64,000 nt of DNA from Ruminococcus sp. (GTDB taxonomy: Bacteria; Bacillota; Clostridia; Oscillospirales; Acutalibacteraceae). The notes under the pieces are model-generated. The model was not told the DNA's origin and did no database searches. It worked only from the letters and a program-made list of their open reading frames with translations. This document shows, in pieces, positions 16,222-24,578 of this stretch. Made by a program: the position numbers and the translations under genes. The first letter of the stretch is position 1. Every line of letters begins with the position of its first letter. The stretch spans positions 62,001 through 126,000 of the forward strand of contig SFIQ01000004.1 in the NCBI GenBank assembly GCA_004555265.1. Reading direction: 5' to 3'.

Positions 16222-17439
16222 ATGCGTGAATTTGAAAAATCCCATAAGTTAGACAATGTATGCTATGATATTCGCGGCCCGGTGATGGATGAAGCCGACC
16301 GAATGATTGCAAACGGTGTGGAGATATTAAAACTCAATATCGGTAATCCTGCGCCGTTTCATTTTACCGCGCCCGATGAAATAATACAGGATATGATTTA
16401 TAATTTGCGTGAAGCGGAAGGATATTCCGATTCCAAAGGCATTTTTTCCGCGCGCAAGGCGATTATGCAGTACAGTCAAATCAAGCAACTGCCGAATGTC
16501 GGTTTGCAGGATATATACACGGGGAACGGCGTCAGCGAGTTAATCACAATGGCCATGCAGGGGCTTTTGGATAACGGCGACGAAATTTTGGTGCCTGCGC
16601 CCGATTATCCGCTTTGGACAGCGGCGGTTACCTTGGCAGGCGGCAATGCCGTGCACTATATGTGCGACGAGCAAAATGAATGGAATCCCGATATTGAAGA
16701 TATGCGCAAAAAAATCACAAAAAAGACAAAAGGCATCGTGATTATCAACCCGAACAATCCCACGGGGGCACTGTATTCGGAGGAGATTTTAAAAGAAATT
16801 GTGCAGGTGGCACGCGAAAATGAACTTATCCTTTTCTCAGATGAAATTTATGACCGACTGGTCATGGACGGATTGAAACATATTTCCATCGCTTCTCTTG
16901 CACCCGATGTGCCGTGTGTTACCTTTAACGGGCTGTCAAAATCGCACCGCGTGGCAGGATTTCGTTGTGGGTGGATGTGCATAAGCGGCGATAAAAAGCG
17001 TATCAAGGGCTATATTGAGGGTCTGAATTTGCTTTCGTCCATGCGGCTTTGCTCCAATGTACCTGCACAGCAGATTATCCAAACGGCTTTGGGCGGGTAT
17101 CAAAGCAGTGACGAACTTTTACAGCCCGGCGGGCGCATTTATGAACAGCGCGAATGTATTTACAATGCCCTTTGCGATATTGACGGTGTATCTGTGATGA
17201 AACCGAAAGCGGCATTTTATATTTTTCCGAAATTGGATAAATATAAGTTTAATATCAAAGATGACGAACAGTTTGTGTTGGACTTCCTGCGAAAAAAGAA
17301 AATTCTTTTGGTGCATGGCAGGGCGTTTCATTACCCCGAACCCGACCATGTGCGGATTGTCTATTTGCCGAATACCAAGCAATTAACTGAGGCGACAGGG
17401 GCGTTAAAGGACTTTTTACAGGATTACAGTCAAGTCTAA
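16222..17439 (+). CDS. AlaA-type pyridoxal-phosphate aminotransferase
   Basis: A 405-residue fold-type I aminotransferase, closest in pattern to AlaA/YfbQ glutamate-pyruvate transaminases. It begins KSHKLDNVCYDIRGPV, has LKLNIGNPAPF near residue 37, the cofactor motif NPNNPTGALY near residue 177, SDEIYDRLV near residue 207, and the Schiff-base Lys in GLSKSHRVAGFRCGW near residue 239. It likely makes alanine from pyruvate and glutamate; substrate is inferred. It has its own ribosome site (CAGGTGATACC) and stands as a single gene between nadE and a membrane protein. Confidence 0.9.
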   Translation: MREFEKSHKLDNVCYDIRGPVMDEADRMIANGVEILKLNIGNPAPFHFTAPDEIIQDMIYNLREAEGYSDSKGIFSARKAIMQYSQIKQLPNVGLQDIYTGNGVSELITMAMQGLLDNGDEILVPAPDYPLWTAAVTLAGGNAVHYMCDEQNEWNPDIEDMRKKITKKTKGIVIINPNNPTGALYSEEILKEIVQVARENELILFSDEIYDRLVMDGLKHISIASLAPDVPCVTFNGLSKSHRVAGFRCGWMCISGDKKRIKGYIEGLNLLSSMRLCSNVPAQQIIQTALGGYQSSDELLQPGGRIYEQRECIYNALCDIDGVSVMKPKAAFYIFPKLDKYKFNIKDDEQFVLDFLRKKKILLVHGRAFHYPEPDHVRIVYLPNTKQLTEATGALKDFLQDYSQV

Positions 17440-17523
17440 ACCGGTGTTGGATAGCTTAAATCGGGGTTGCTTTTTTGTTCTTTCTATGCTATGCTCAAAT
17501 CAGTAAAGTGAGGAGGGAGCTTT

Positions 17524-17970
17524 ATGGAACAAAATGAAAAAGGCTGTTTTGCGGAAAATGCGGGCGATATTCTCGAGAAGAAACCTTTTGACCCGCTTGC
17601 GGCGGGCGATATGCCGGAAATTCGCGAAATGCCGAGTTATGAAAAAATGCGGGATGAAGCAGTGGCACAATACCGACAGAACCGCAAAGCAAATTTGATT
17701 TTTCTTTGTATCGGTATTGTAGGTTTAACGGTATCTTTTTGCATATTTTGGGAGTTGATTATCTCCGGTGCCAATATTCTGTTTTTGATTGTCGCGCTGT
17801 TTGTGCTTTTCTTTGCGGCGTGGTGTATTTCTTGCATCAAAAAATTTTCCGATTTGAAACGAGACTACCGCTATCGCCTAAACCGCGCGGTGGAAATTAT
17901 GTCGAACGCCAATGTCTTTATGCAAGTACCGAAAGAGGATTTGGAACGGTTTGATAAATGGTATTTGTAA
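17524..17970 (+). CDS. hypothetical membrane protein, two transmembrane segments
   Basis: A 148-residue protein of no recognised family. An acidic N-terminal region (residues 1-52), with a repeated feature of Met-Pro-Glu, is followed by two hydrophobic helices near residues 58-78 and 84-105 and a charged C-terminal helix ending LERFDKWYL. The AGGAGGGAGC ribosome site before ATG 17524 is very strong. A weak promoter-like TTGCTT-17-TATGCT precedes it near 17467-17495, and a strong terminator follows it. It is therefore probably a single-gene unit. Function unknown. Confidence 0.75.
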   Translation: MEQNEKGCFAENAGDILEKKPFDPLAAGDMPEIREMPSYEKMRDEAVAQYRQNRKANLIFLCIGIVGLTVSFCIFWELIISGANILFLIVALFVLFFAAWCISCIKKFSDLKRDYRYRLNRAVEIMSNANVFMQVPKEDLERFDKWYL

Positions 17971-17989
17971 TATCCGCAAATGCATAAAA

Positions 17990-18029
17990 GCAGTCTGCCG
18001 AAGGGTAAGCCTTCGGCAGACCTTTTTTT
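17990..18029 (+). terminator. intrinsic terminator
   Basis: AGTCTGCCGAAGG and CCTTCGGCAGACC pair around a five-base loop and run into seven T residues. It ends the membrane-protein transcript. On the minus strand the flank is less T-rich, so action on the SASP gene is less sure. Confidence 0.85.
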
Positions 18030-18050
18030 GTCCGAAAAATATTAACGAAC

Positions 18051-18242
18051 TTATTTCATGCTGTCTTCATAAGATTTAATCATCTTTTTAACCATCTGAC
18101 CGCCGACAGAGCCTGCCTGCTTCGAGGTCAAATCGCCGTTGTACCCCTGTTTCAGGTTAACACCTACTTCAGAAGCTGCTTCCATCTTGAACTTATCAAG
18201 TGCCGCGCGAGCTTCGGGGACTACATTCTTTCTGCTAGCCAC
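18051..18242 (-). CDS. alpha/beta-type small acid-soluble spore protein
   Basis: A 63-residue DNA-coating spore protein. The features are the ASRKNVVPEARAALDKFK start, the internal protease-cleavage region KMEAASEVGV, GYNGDLTSKQAGSVGGQMVK with the conserved GxLTSxxxGxxGGxMVK core, and a short basic end. It protects spore DNA and supplies amino acids on germination. Start GTG 18242 is chosen because AAAGGAG lies eight bases before it; an upstream GTG at 18251 overlaps that site. It is normally made in the forespore under sigma-G; no clear sigma-G promoter was recognised. Confidence 0.93.
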   Translation of the reverse strand: MASRKNVVPEARAALDKFKMEAASEVGVNLKQGYNGDLTSKQAGSVGGQMVKKMIKSYEDSMK

Positions 18243-18368
18243 AGTAAACACTCCTTTGCAATAAATTTTGCGTTTGCAATAGTATTTTGGACAATTTGGA
18301 TTTTGTTATCACAGAAAATAAATGCAAAAGATGTTAAATTTTTGCAGTCGATTGCAAAATTCTTTTTC

Positions 18369-18397
18369 GCATATTCAGCCAACCTACATCATATTTA
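18369..18397 (+). promoter_or_regulatory. candidate sigma-E promoter of spoIIID
   Basis: GCATATT (18369-18375) and CATATTTA (18390-18397) are separated by 14 bases, close to the known sigma-E pattern of about KMATATT-14-CATACANT. The spoIIID start lies 30 bases downstream. In Bacillus spoIIID is a sigma-E target. sigE is also in this window. Confidence 0.55.
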
Positions 18398-18426
18398 TTA
18401 TTGACAGAAGTAAGGAGGGCTGTATA

Positions 18427-18687
18427 GTGAAAGATACCGTTGAAGACCGTGCGGTAGAGCTCGGCGAATATATTGTGCAAAACCAAACTACCGTACGCGC
18501 CGCCGCGCAGGTGTTCGGCATCAGCAAAAGCACCGTACATATGGATGTAGCCAAGCGCTTGGAACGCATAAACCCGTCACTGTACCAATCGGTTCGAGAG
18601 GTTTTAGATGTGAATAAAGCGCAACGCCATATTCGTGGCGGACTTGCTACGCGTGAAAAATATAAGCACGGTGCAAAAGATGCCTAA
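18427..18687 (+). CDS. spoIIID: sporulation transcriptional regulator SpoIIID
   Basis: An 86-residue DNA-binding protein of the mother cell that tunes the sigma-E regulon and prepares the switch to sigma-K. The helix-turn-helix TVRAAAQVFGISKSTVHMDV lies near residues 20-39, followed by LERINPSL and the diagnostic C-terminal basic RHIRGGLATREKYK near residues 67-80. Start GTG 18427 is chosen because TAAGGAGGG sits six bases upstream and it gives the family N-terminus; the frame runs open to 18322. A candidate sigma-E promoter precedes it. Confidence 0.95.
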   Translation: MKDTVEDRAVELGEYIVQNQTTVRAAAQVFGISKSTVHMDVAKRLERINPSLYQSVREVLDVNKAQRHIRGGLATREKYKHGAKDA

Positions 18688-18740
18688 AATATTGTTTGAC
18701 AGATTAAAAATGCGCAGTCATCAGATTGCGTATTTTTTTG

Positions 18741-18769
18741 TTGGCAATATGCGTTTTTTATGGTACAAT
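18741..18769 (+). promoter_or_regulatory. sigma-A-type promoter for the glycosyltransferase gene
   Basis: TTGGCA (18741-18746) and TACAAT (18764-18769) are 17 bases apart. Between it and the ATG at 18803 there is a start-stop pair, ATGTAA at 18796-18801, behind GGAAGGAG. Confidence 0.7.
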
Positions 18770-18802
18770 AAGGTAGATTTCATAAGGAAGGAGCTATGTA
18801 AA

Positions 18803-19756
18803 ATGAAAACCTTGGATTTAATTGTGCCTTGTTATAATGAAGAAGAAGCTCTTCCGATTTTTTATAATACCGTTGTGCCGATTGTGGATGGATTGGCGGA
18901 TTCGGCGGTGCGTTTTTTGTTTGTGGATGACGGCAGCCGTGACAAAACGCGTGCTGTTTTGCGCGATTTGGCAGAGAAGGATGAGCGTGTGCGCTATATT
19001 TCTTTTTCACGCAATTTCGGCAAAGAGGCGGCAATGCTTGCGGGGCTTCGTGCAACGAACGCCGATTATATCGGGATTATTGACGCGGATTTACAGCATG
19101 ACCCGCAGTTACTTCCCGAAATGTTGCGGGCTGTTTCCGAAGAGGGCTATGATATTGCGGCGGCACGGCGCGTTGACCGCATAGGGGAATCCAAACTGAA
19201 AAGCGGTTTTTCAAAAGCATTTTATAAAATTATCAATCGCATTTCCGACGCAAGTATTGAAGAGGGAGCGCAAGACTATCGGATTATGCGTCGTAAAGTG
19301 GTACAGGCCATTCTTTCTATGCCCGAATATAACCGCTTTTCCAAAGGGATTTTCAGTTGGGTCGGATTTCAAACCAAATGGTTCCCGCACGAAAACCGCG
19401 CACGCTCGGCGGGGCGCTCGAAATGGTCTTTCGGCAATTTGTTGACCTATGCGATGGACGGTATTGTGAATTTTTCTACCGCGCCGTTAAAGATTTCGCT
19501 GTTCTTCGGCTCGGCGCTGAGTTTTGTCGGCATCATTTATGCCTTGTACATCATTATTCGCACATTGCTTTTGGGCAGTGATGTACCGGGGTATCCGTCC
19601 ATTTTCAGCGCTATCTTAATTATCGGCGGATTTATCCTGCTTTTCTTGGGCGTTTTGGGTGAATATATTTCGAGAATTTATATGGAAGTGAAAAACCGTC
19701 CGAACTATATTATTGACGAAACCAACATAATTCCCGAAACCGACGAAAAAAAATAA
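18803..19756 (+). CDS. family 2 glycosyltransferase, polyprenyl-phosphate type (GtrB/DPM1-like)
   Basis: A 317-residue membrane glycosyltransferase. The GT-A domain shows LIVPCYNEEEALP at the start, FVDDGSRDKT near residue 43, the metal-binding IDADLQHDP near residue 92, and QDYRIMRRKV near residue 155. Two hydrophobic helices close the protein near residues 231-255 and 266-290, as in enzymes that load a sugar onto undecaprenyl phosphate. Start ATG 18803 is chosen from the family N-terminus; the frame is open further upstream without homology. A GtrA-type partner lies at 34726, not adjacent. The sugar is unknown. Confidence 0.9.
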   Translation: MKTLDLIVPCYNEEEALPIFYNTVVPIVDGLADSAVRFLFVDDGSRDKTRAVLRDLAEKDERVRYISFSRNFGKEAAMLAGLRATNADYIGIIDADLQHDPQLLPEMLRAVSEEGYDIAAARRVDRIGESKLKSGFSKAFYKIINRISDASIEEGAQDYRIMRRKVVQAILSMPEYNRFSKGIFSWVGFQTKWFPHENRARSAGRSKWSFGNLLTYAMDGIVNFSTAPLKISLFFGSALSFVGIIYALYIIIRTLLLGSDVPGYPSIFSAILIIGGFILLFLGVLGEYISRIYMEVKNRPNYIIDETNIIPETDEKK

Positions 19757-19764
19757 AATAAGCC

Positions 19765-19793
19765 TTGTAATTGCGACATTTTTTATATATAAT
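19765..19793 (+). promoter_or_regulatory. sigma-A-type promoter for ileS
   Basis: TTGTAA (19765-19770) and TATAAT (19788-19793) with a 17-base spacer lie 47 bases before the ileS start. The leader is too short for a T-box, which many ileS genes of Firmicutes carry. Confidence 0.65.
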
Positions 19794-19840
19794 CTTAACA
19801 GTATGCACAAATCGATTGTGCTGAAAGGTGGAAGCAAAAA

Positions 19841-22800
19841 GTGGCAGAAGAAAAAAATATGTTCGTTGAAATGGAACATAACGTCATGGATTTTTGGGAG
19901 CAGGAAAAATGCTTTGAAAAATTGCGTGAAAAGAATAAGGGAAATAAAATGTTCCGCTTCTTAGACGGTCCGATTACCGCCAACAACCCGATGGGCATTC
20001 ACCATGCCTGGGGCAGAAGCATTAAAGACATATTTATTCGTTACCATGCGATGAACGGTTGTGATTGCCGGTATCAAAACGGCTTTGACTCCCAAGGGCT
20101 TTGGGTGGAAGTCGAGGTGGAAAAAGAACTCGGCTTTGAAACCAAAAAAGATATTGAAGATTACGGCATGGATAAGTTTACGCAGGCTTGTAAAGACCGC
20201 GTAAAGCATTTTTCGGGCATTATCACAGAGCAGTCTAAACGCCTTGGGCAGTGGATGGATTGGGATAACTCCTATTATACCAATACAGACGAAAACATAG
20301 CGGGCATTTGGTATTTCTTAAAGAAATGTGATGAACACGGCTGGATTCAGCGTGAATATAAGCCGATGCCCTGGTGCCCCAGATGCGGTACTTCGCTTTC
20401 AGAGCACGAAATGACCGGCTCTTACAAACTGATGACGCACAATTCTGTGTTCTTTAAACTGCCAATCAAAGAGTTGGACAGCAAAATGCTTGTGTGGACA
20501 ACCACCCCGTGGACTTTGTCCTCGAATGTGGCGTTGGCAGTCAATCCCGAGATTGATTATGTGGAAGTCAAAGTCAAGAGTGACGAACAGACTTTAATTC
20601 TTGCCAAAAACGCCATCAAGTATTTGGGCGATGATAAAGTCGAAGTTGTGCGCGGCTTGAAAGGCGCAGAGCTTGTAGGTCTGCATTACGAAACCTGCTT
20701 CCCGGGCATTCCTGCACAAGCGGGGATTGACCATAAAATCGTACCGTGGGAAGATGTTGCCGCTGATGAAGGTACGGGTGTTGTTCATATCGCGCCCGGG
20801 TGCGGTATTGAGGACTTTGAACTCGGCGAGCGTCTCGGTCTTGCAAAGGTGATGCCGATTGACGATATGGGGATTTACCTTGACGGCTTCGGCTGGATGA
20901 CCGGAAAGGACAGCCATACCATTGCCGACGAAGTGTTCGAGCACTTGAAGGCGGATAATAAACTCTATAAAGTGGAGCCGCACGAGCACAGTTACCCTGT
21001 GTGCTGGCGTTGTAAATCCGAAGTGGTGTTCCGTTTGGTGCCGGCGTGGTATATCCGCACCGAGGAATTAAAACCGAAACTCATTGCGGCGGCAAACGCC
21101 GTGAAATGGGAGCCCGCTTCCAACGGCAAGCGTATGAACGATTGGCTGACCAATATGGGCGATTGGAACATTTCCAGAAAACGCTATTATGGTATGCCGT
21201 TGCCGTTCTACCCGTGCGACTGCGGGCATACTACCGTGATCGGTTCGCGGCAGGAACTGCATGATTTGGCGGTTGACCCTGCCAAAGTGGACGCATTGCC
21301 CGAATTGCACCGCCCGTGGGTAGACGAAATTCAAATCAAATGCCCGCATTGCGGTAAACCTGTTTCCCGCGTTTCCGAAATCGGCGATGTTTGGCTCGAT
21401 GCCGGTATCGTACCGTTTTCAACGCTCGGCTATTTCCGTGATAAAGCATATTGGAAAAAGAACTATCCCGCAGAATGGGTGACCGAAATGCACGAACAGG
21501 TGCGCTTGTGGTTCTATTCCCTTCTGTTTATGAGCGTTGTTTTAGAGGACAGAGCGCCGTATGAGCGTGTTTTGACCAACAGTGCGGTTGTTTCCGAGGA
21601 CGGTTCAAAATTCTCAAAAACCGGCTTTATGATTAAGTTTGACGAGGCGGCGGAGAAAATCGGCGCGGATACCGTTCGTTATATGTATGCAGGCGCTCCG
21701 GTTTCCAGTGATGTTCGTTTTGGCTACAATCTTGGTGATGAAGCACGCAGAAAACTGTTGTCTTTCTGGAATATTTATACATTCTATGAGACCTATGCCA
21801 AAATTGATAAGCCGAATTTTGAAGGCTACACGCCCGACAAATCCAAAATGAGCCCCACAGACTTGTGGCTTGTGGCGCGCACCAATGAATTTATCAAACG
21901 TGCAACGGCTTGCTATGAGGATTACAAGGTGTATTTGCTCGTCAAAGATTTTGAAGTATTCGTAGACGATATTTCCAATTGGTATATTCGTACCAACCGC
22001 CGCCGTTTCTGGAAAACAGGCGACGAGCAAGACAAAAAATTGGCGTATTGGGTACTGTTCTTTGCGCTCAATTCCGCTGTGCAGGTAATGGCGCCTGTGA
22101 TTCCGTTTATGACCGAGCACATTTGGCAAAATCTGACCCGTAAGGTGTTGCCGTCATCGCCGATTTCCGTGCATTTGAGCGATTGGCCGAAACCTTTAGA
22201 GGGCTTTGACAACGACGAAATCATTGCACAAACCGCTATGGTGCGTGAGGCAATTGCCGTTGCAATGCGTTTGCGCAATGAACAGCAGTTAAAGATTCGT
22301 CAGCCGCTTTCAAAACTGTATATTTGCAGTGATGAGGCGTCCGCGAATAAAATCCGCACCTTTGAGAAAAATATTTTAGACGAGCTCAATGTGAAAGAAC
22401 TTGTGTATTTGCAAGATGTGAACATTTTGGAGGACAAATACCTGACCGTGAACTTTAAGGTTGCAGGTGCTGTTCTCAAACAAAATGTGAACAAGATGAA
22501 ACAGACGCTCGAATCCCTTTCCGATGCGGATATGGCGGCGGCTGTGTCTGCTGTGGAAGCCGGCGGGCAAGTGATTGTACCCGATTTTGACGGCACTTTC
22601 GATGCGAGCATTTTCAATTTAGCAACCAAAACCAAAGCGGGGATTGTTTCTGCGGAATTCCAAAACGGTGCGGCGGTGATTGCACTGGATACAACGCTTA
22701 CCGAGGATTTAATACGAGAAGGCTTGGTGCGTGATGTCATTCGTCAATGCCAGCTTATCCGTAAAGAAGCGGGCTATGAGGTGGAACAGCGCGTCAATAT

Positions 22801-22975
22801 GGCAATCGCTTCGGAAAATGCTGATATTATTGCGGCGCTGGCAGAAAAGAAAGCGTATTTGGAAGCTGAATTGCTTGCCGATTCCGTTTTGTTGAATGAA
22901 ACGCTTGCAGCAGACCTTGAAAAAGAAGTGGATATTGCCGACAGTAAGGTGAAACTTTCGGTTGTGAAAGCATAA
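19841..22975 (+). CDS. ileS: isoleucyl-tRNA synthetase, divergent class
   Basis: A 1044-residue class I synthetase that charges tRNA-Ile. The catalytic domain starts FLDGPITANNPMGIHHAWGR, where the HIGH signature appears as a variant in GIHHAWG near residue 52. The editing-domain entry VWTTTPWTLSSNVALAV is near residue 223. The KMSKS loop is altered to SKFSKTGF near residue 589. The C-terminal anticodon-binding half carries FVDDISNWYIRTNRRRFW. This belongs to a divergent IleS branch seen in some Clostridia and other phyla, by memory of its motifs. Start is GTG 19841 behind AAGGTGGAAG. A second, canonical ileS elsewhere is possible. Confidence 0.88.
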   Translation: MAEEKNMFVEMEHNVMDFWEQEKCFEKLREKNKGNKMFRFLDGPITANNPMGIHHAWGRSIKDIFIRYHAMNGCDCRYQNGFDSQGLWVEVEVEKELGFETKKDIEDYGMDKFTQACKDRVKHFSGIITEQSKRLGQWMDWDNSYYTNTDENIAGIWYFLKKCDEHGWIQREYKPMPWCPRCGTSLSEHEMTGSYKLMTHNSVFFKLPIKELDSKMLVWTTTPWTLSSNVALAVNPEIDYVEVKVKSDEQTLILAKNAIKYLGDDKVEVVRGLKGAELVGLHYETCFPGIPAQAGIDHKIVPWEDVAADEGTGVVHIAPGCGIEDFELGERLGLAKVMPIDDMGIYLDGFGWMTGKDSHTIADEVFEHLKADNKLYKVEPHEHSYPVCWRCKSEVVFRLVPAWYIRTEELKPKLIAAANAVKWEPASNGKRMNDWLTNMGDWNISRKRYYGMPLPFYPCDCGHTTVIGSRQELHDLAVDPAKVDALPELHRPWVDEIQIKCPHCGKPVSRVSEIGDVWLDAGIVPFSTLGYFRDKAYWKKNYPAEWVTEMHEQVRLWFYSLLFMSVVLEDRAPYERVLTNSAVVSEDGSKFSKTGFMIKFDEAAEKIGADTVRYMYAGAPVSSDVRFGYNLGDEARRKLLSFWNIYTFYETYAKIDKPNFEGYTPDKSKMSPTDLWLVARTNEFIKRATACYEDYKVYLLVKDFEVFVDDISNWYIRTNRRRFWKTGDEQDKKLAYWVLFFALNSAVQVMAPVIPFMTEHIWQNLTRKVLPSSPISVHLSDWPKPLEGFDNDEIIAQTAMVREAIAVAMRLRNEQQLKIRQPLSKLYICSDEASANKIRTFEKNILDELNVKELVYLQDVNILEDKYLTVNFKVAGAVLKQNVNKMKQTLESLSDADMAAAVSAVEAGGQVIVPDFDGTFDASIFNLATKTKAGIVSAEFQNGAAVIALDTTLTEDLIREGLVRDVIRQCQLIRKEAGYEVEQRVNMAIASENADIIAALAEKKAYLEAELLADSVLLNETLAADLEKEVDIADSKVKLSVVKA

Positions 22976-22988
22976 GGAGGATATGGAA

Positions 22989-23114
22989 ATGGGTATGCAT
23001 TGTCTCGGCTGTCCTGCCTCTCGTGGCGAGACCGTCGAACAAGCTTGCGAGGTGCACGGCGTGGACGCCGATGCGCTTGTGGATAAAATCAACGAATTTC
23101 TCAAGAATAAATAA
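22989..23114 (+). CDS. 41-residue DUF1858-like CxxC protein (N-terminally short)
   Basis: A short frame from ATG 22989 to TAA 23112-23114, behind AAGGAGG at 22974-22980 and directly after ileS. The peptide starts MGMHCLGCPASRGETVEQAC and continues with a helix ending DKINEFLKNK. It matches the second half of DUF1858 domains, which usually read G-x-GC-x-GCP/A followed by ETLEEAA--HG and are about 60 to 70 residues long. The usual first helix region is missing. An ATG at 22983 is too near the ribosome site. The two Cys of CxxC suggest metal or redox binding; role unknown. A terminator follows. Confidence 0.75.
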   Translation: MGMHCLGCPASRGETVEQACEVHGVDADALVDKINEFLKNK

Positions 23115-23116
23115 GG

Positions 23117-23156
23117 AAAAACAGGGGCGGTAACAAGTTTGTTGCGCCCCTGTTTT
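23117..23156 (+). terminator. intrinsic terminator after ileS and the DUF1858-like gene
   Basis: ACAGGGGCG and CGCCCCTGT pair, with a loop that can itself fold through AACAAG/TTTGTT, followed by TTTTCT. It separates the ileS unit from trmK. Confidence 0.8.
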
Positions 23157-23168
23157 CTACGGTGACTT

Positions 23169-23852
23169 ATGCTGAATTTAACAAATCGATTGCAGTTGGT
23201 TGCCGACTGTGTAAACCCTTGCGTCTGCATGGCGGACATCGGCACAGACCATGCCTATTTGCCGGCGTGGTGTCTGCTCAACGGCAAAGCGCAATTTGCT
23301 ATCGCCGCTGACATTAATCCAAACCCGCTTGCCAATGCACGGCAAACGCTCGGTACATACGGCTTAGAGGAACGAATTGATTTGCGCCTTTCCGACGGAT
23401 TGCAGAATATTGCGGCTGACGAGGCGCAGGAAATCGTTATAGCCGGTATGGGCGGGAATCAAATTGCGGATATGATTGCAAATACCGCGTGGTTACAAGA
23501 TAACGCAAAACATTTGATCTTACAACCGATGACGCATTTTGAAGATGTGCGAAAATCCCTTTTGGAGAACGGCTTCCAAATCGAGACGGAACGAACTGCC
23601 GCAGAGGGCGAGCGGCTGTATTTGGTAATTTCCGCGCGTTTTTGCGGTGAAACACGCATATATCCCGAATGGTATTTTTATGCGGGCGAGTTGGTGCGTG
23701 GTAAAACGCAAACGGACAGTCTTTTTTTAGAAAAAATTCTTACCCGCCTTAAAAAGCGAGCTACCGCACTTTGTGAAAAAGACGCGGCAGAATCCGCACG
23801 GCTGTTTGCCGTCATAAAGGAGATTGAACATGAACGCAGGGCAGATTTATGA
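23169..23852 (+). CDS. trmK: tRNA (adenine-22-N1)-methyltransferase TrmK
   Basis: A 227-residue SAM-dependent methyltransferase for A22 of tRNA. It begins with LTNRLQLVADCV, followed by MADIGTDHAYLPAWCL near residue 19, AADINPNPLANARQTL near residue 46, EIVIAGMGGNQI near residue 87 and LQPMTHFEDVRKSLLENGF near residue 117, all standard for TrmK. A coiled C-terminal helix region follows. It overlaps the Nif3-like gene by 23 bases, a pairing common throughout Firmicutes (trmK-yqfO). Confidence 0.93.
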   Translation: MLNLTNRLQLVADCVNPCVCMADIGTDHAYLPAWCLLNGKAQFAIAADINPNPLANARQTLGTYGLEERIDLRLSDGLQNIAADEAQEIVIAGMGGNQIADMIANTAWLQDNAKHLILQPMTHFEDVRKSLLENGFQIETERTAAEGERLYLVISARFCGETRIYPEWYFYAGELVRGKTQTDSLFLEKILTRLKKRATALCEKDAAESARLFAVIKEIEHERRADL

Positions 23853-24570
23853 ATACATAGACAGCATTGCGCCGTTTTGTCGCCAAGAGGATTGGGATAA
23901 CAGCGGTTTTCAGGTCGGCGAACGGGCAAAGGAAGTACATAAAGTTTTATTTGCCTTAGATGCGACTGCCGATTTGGTACGAGAAGCGCATAAAAAGCAG
24001 TGTGATTTAATCGTAACGCACCACCCGTTTTTGTTTCAGGCACAAAAACAATTTACGGAGCAAAACCCGGCTTACCTTGCGGCAAAATACAATATTGCCG
24101 TGATTTCCGCCCATACTTCGTTCGACTGCGCAGACGGCGGTGTGAATGATGTGCTGGCGGAACTGTTGGATTTACAAAATATCCGAAAATCCGAAAATGG
24201 GTTTTACAGACTCGGCGAAACAAAATGCAAAACCGCCTTGGAATTTGCCGCGTTTGCAAAATCTGTTTTACATGTGCCCGTAGCGGTTTCACTTCCGCAA
24301 AAAGAAATAAAGGTGGTTGCGGTTTGCGGTGGCGCGGCAATGGATTTTGCGCTTGAAGCCCAAACAGCGGGTGCGGATATGTATTTTACGGGTGACGCCA
24401 AGCACCATGAAATATTAGATGCCGCGGAATACGGGCTTTCCGTAGCGGCGGCGGGGCATTTCCAAACAGAGTATCCTGCGGTCGTCTCACTCAAAAACCG
24501 CGTACAGGCGCAGTTCCCCGAAATTTCTTGCGTGCTGTCTGCGCAGACAGCACCAACCGTAACGGTATAG
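23830..24570 (+). CDS. Nif3-like dinuclear metal center protein (YqfO/YbgI family)
   Basis: A 246-residue member of the Nif3 family. The metal-binding signatures are DLIVTHHPFLFQ near residue 60 (two His), SAHTSFDC near residue 93, and GDAKHHEILDA near residue 189 followed by AAGHFQTEYP. It has the length of the short form without the inserted PII-like domain of B. subtilis YqfO. The start ATG 23830 follows AAAGGAG inside the end of trmK. Its biochemical role is not settled in the family; a GTP cyclohydrolase-like or metal-handling role has been proposed. Confidence 0.9.
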   Translation: MNAGQIYEYIDSIAPFCRQEDWDNSGFQVGERAKEVHKVLFALDATADLVREAHKKQCDLIVTHHPFLFQAQKQFTEQNPAYLAAKYNIAVISAHTSFDCADGGVNDVLAELLDLQNIRKSENGFYRLGETKCKTALEFAAFAKSVLHVPVAVSLPQKEIKVVAVCGGAAMDFALEAQTAGADMYFTGDAKHHEILDAAEYGLSVAAAGHFQTEYPAVVSLKNRVQAQFPEISCVLSAQTAPTVTV

Positions 24571-24578
24571 GAGTATAT

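Noticed and set aside
19757..19840. Possible T-box leader in front of ileS
   Set aside because: Only about 47 bases lie between the promoter and the start, too few for a T-box, and no specifier loop or T-box sequence is seen.
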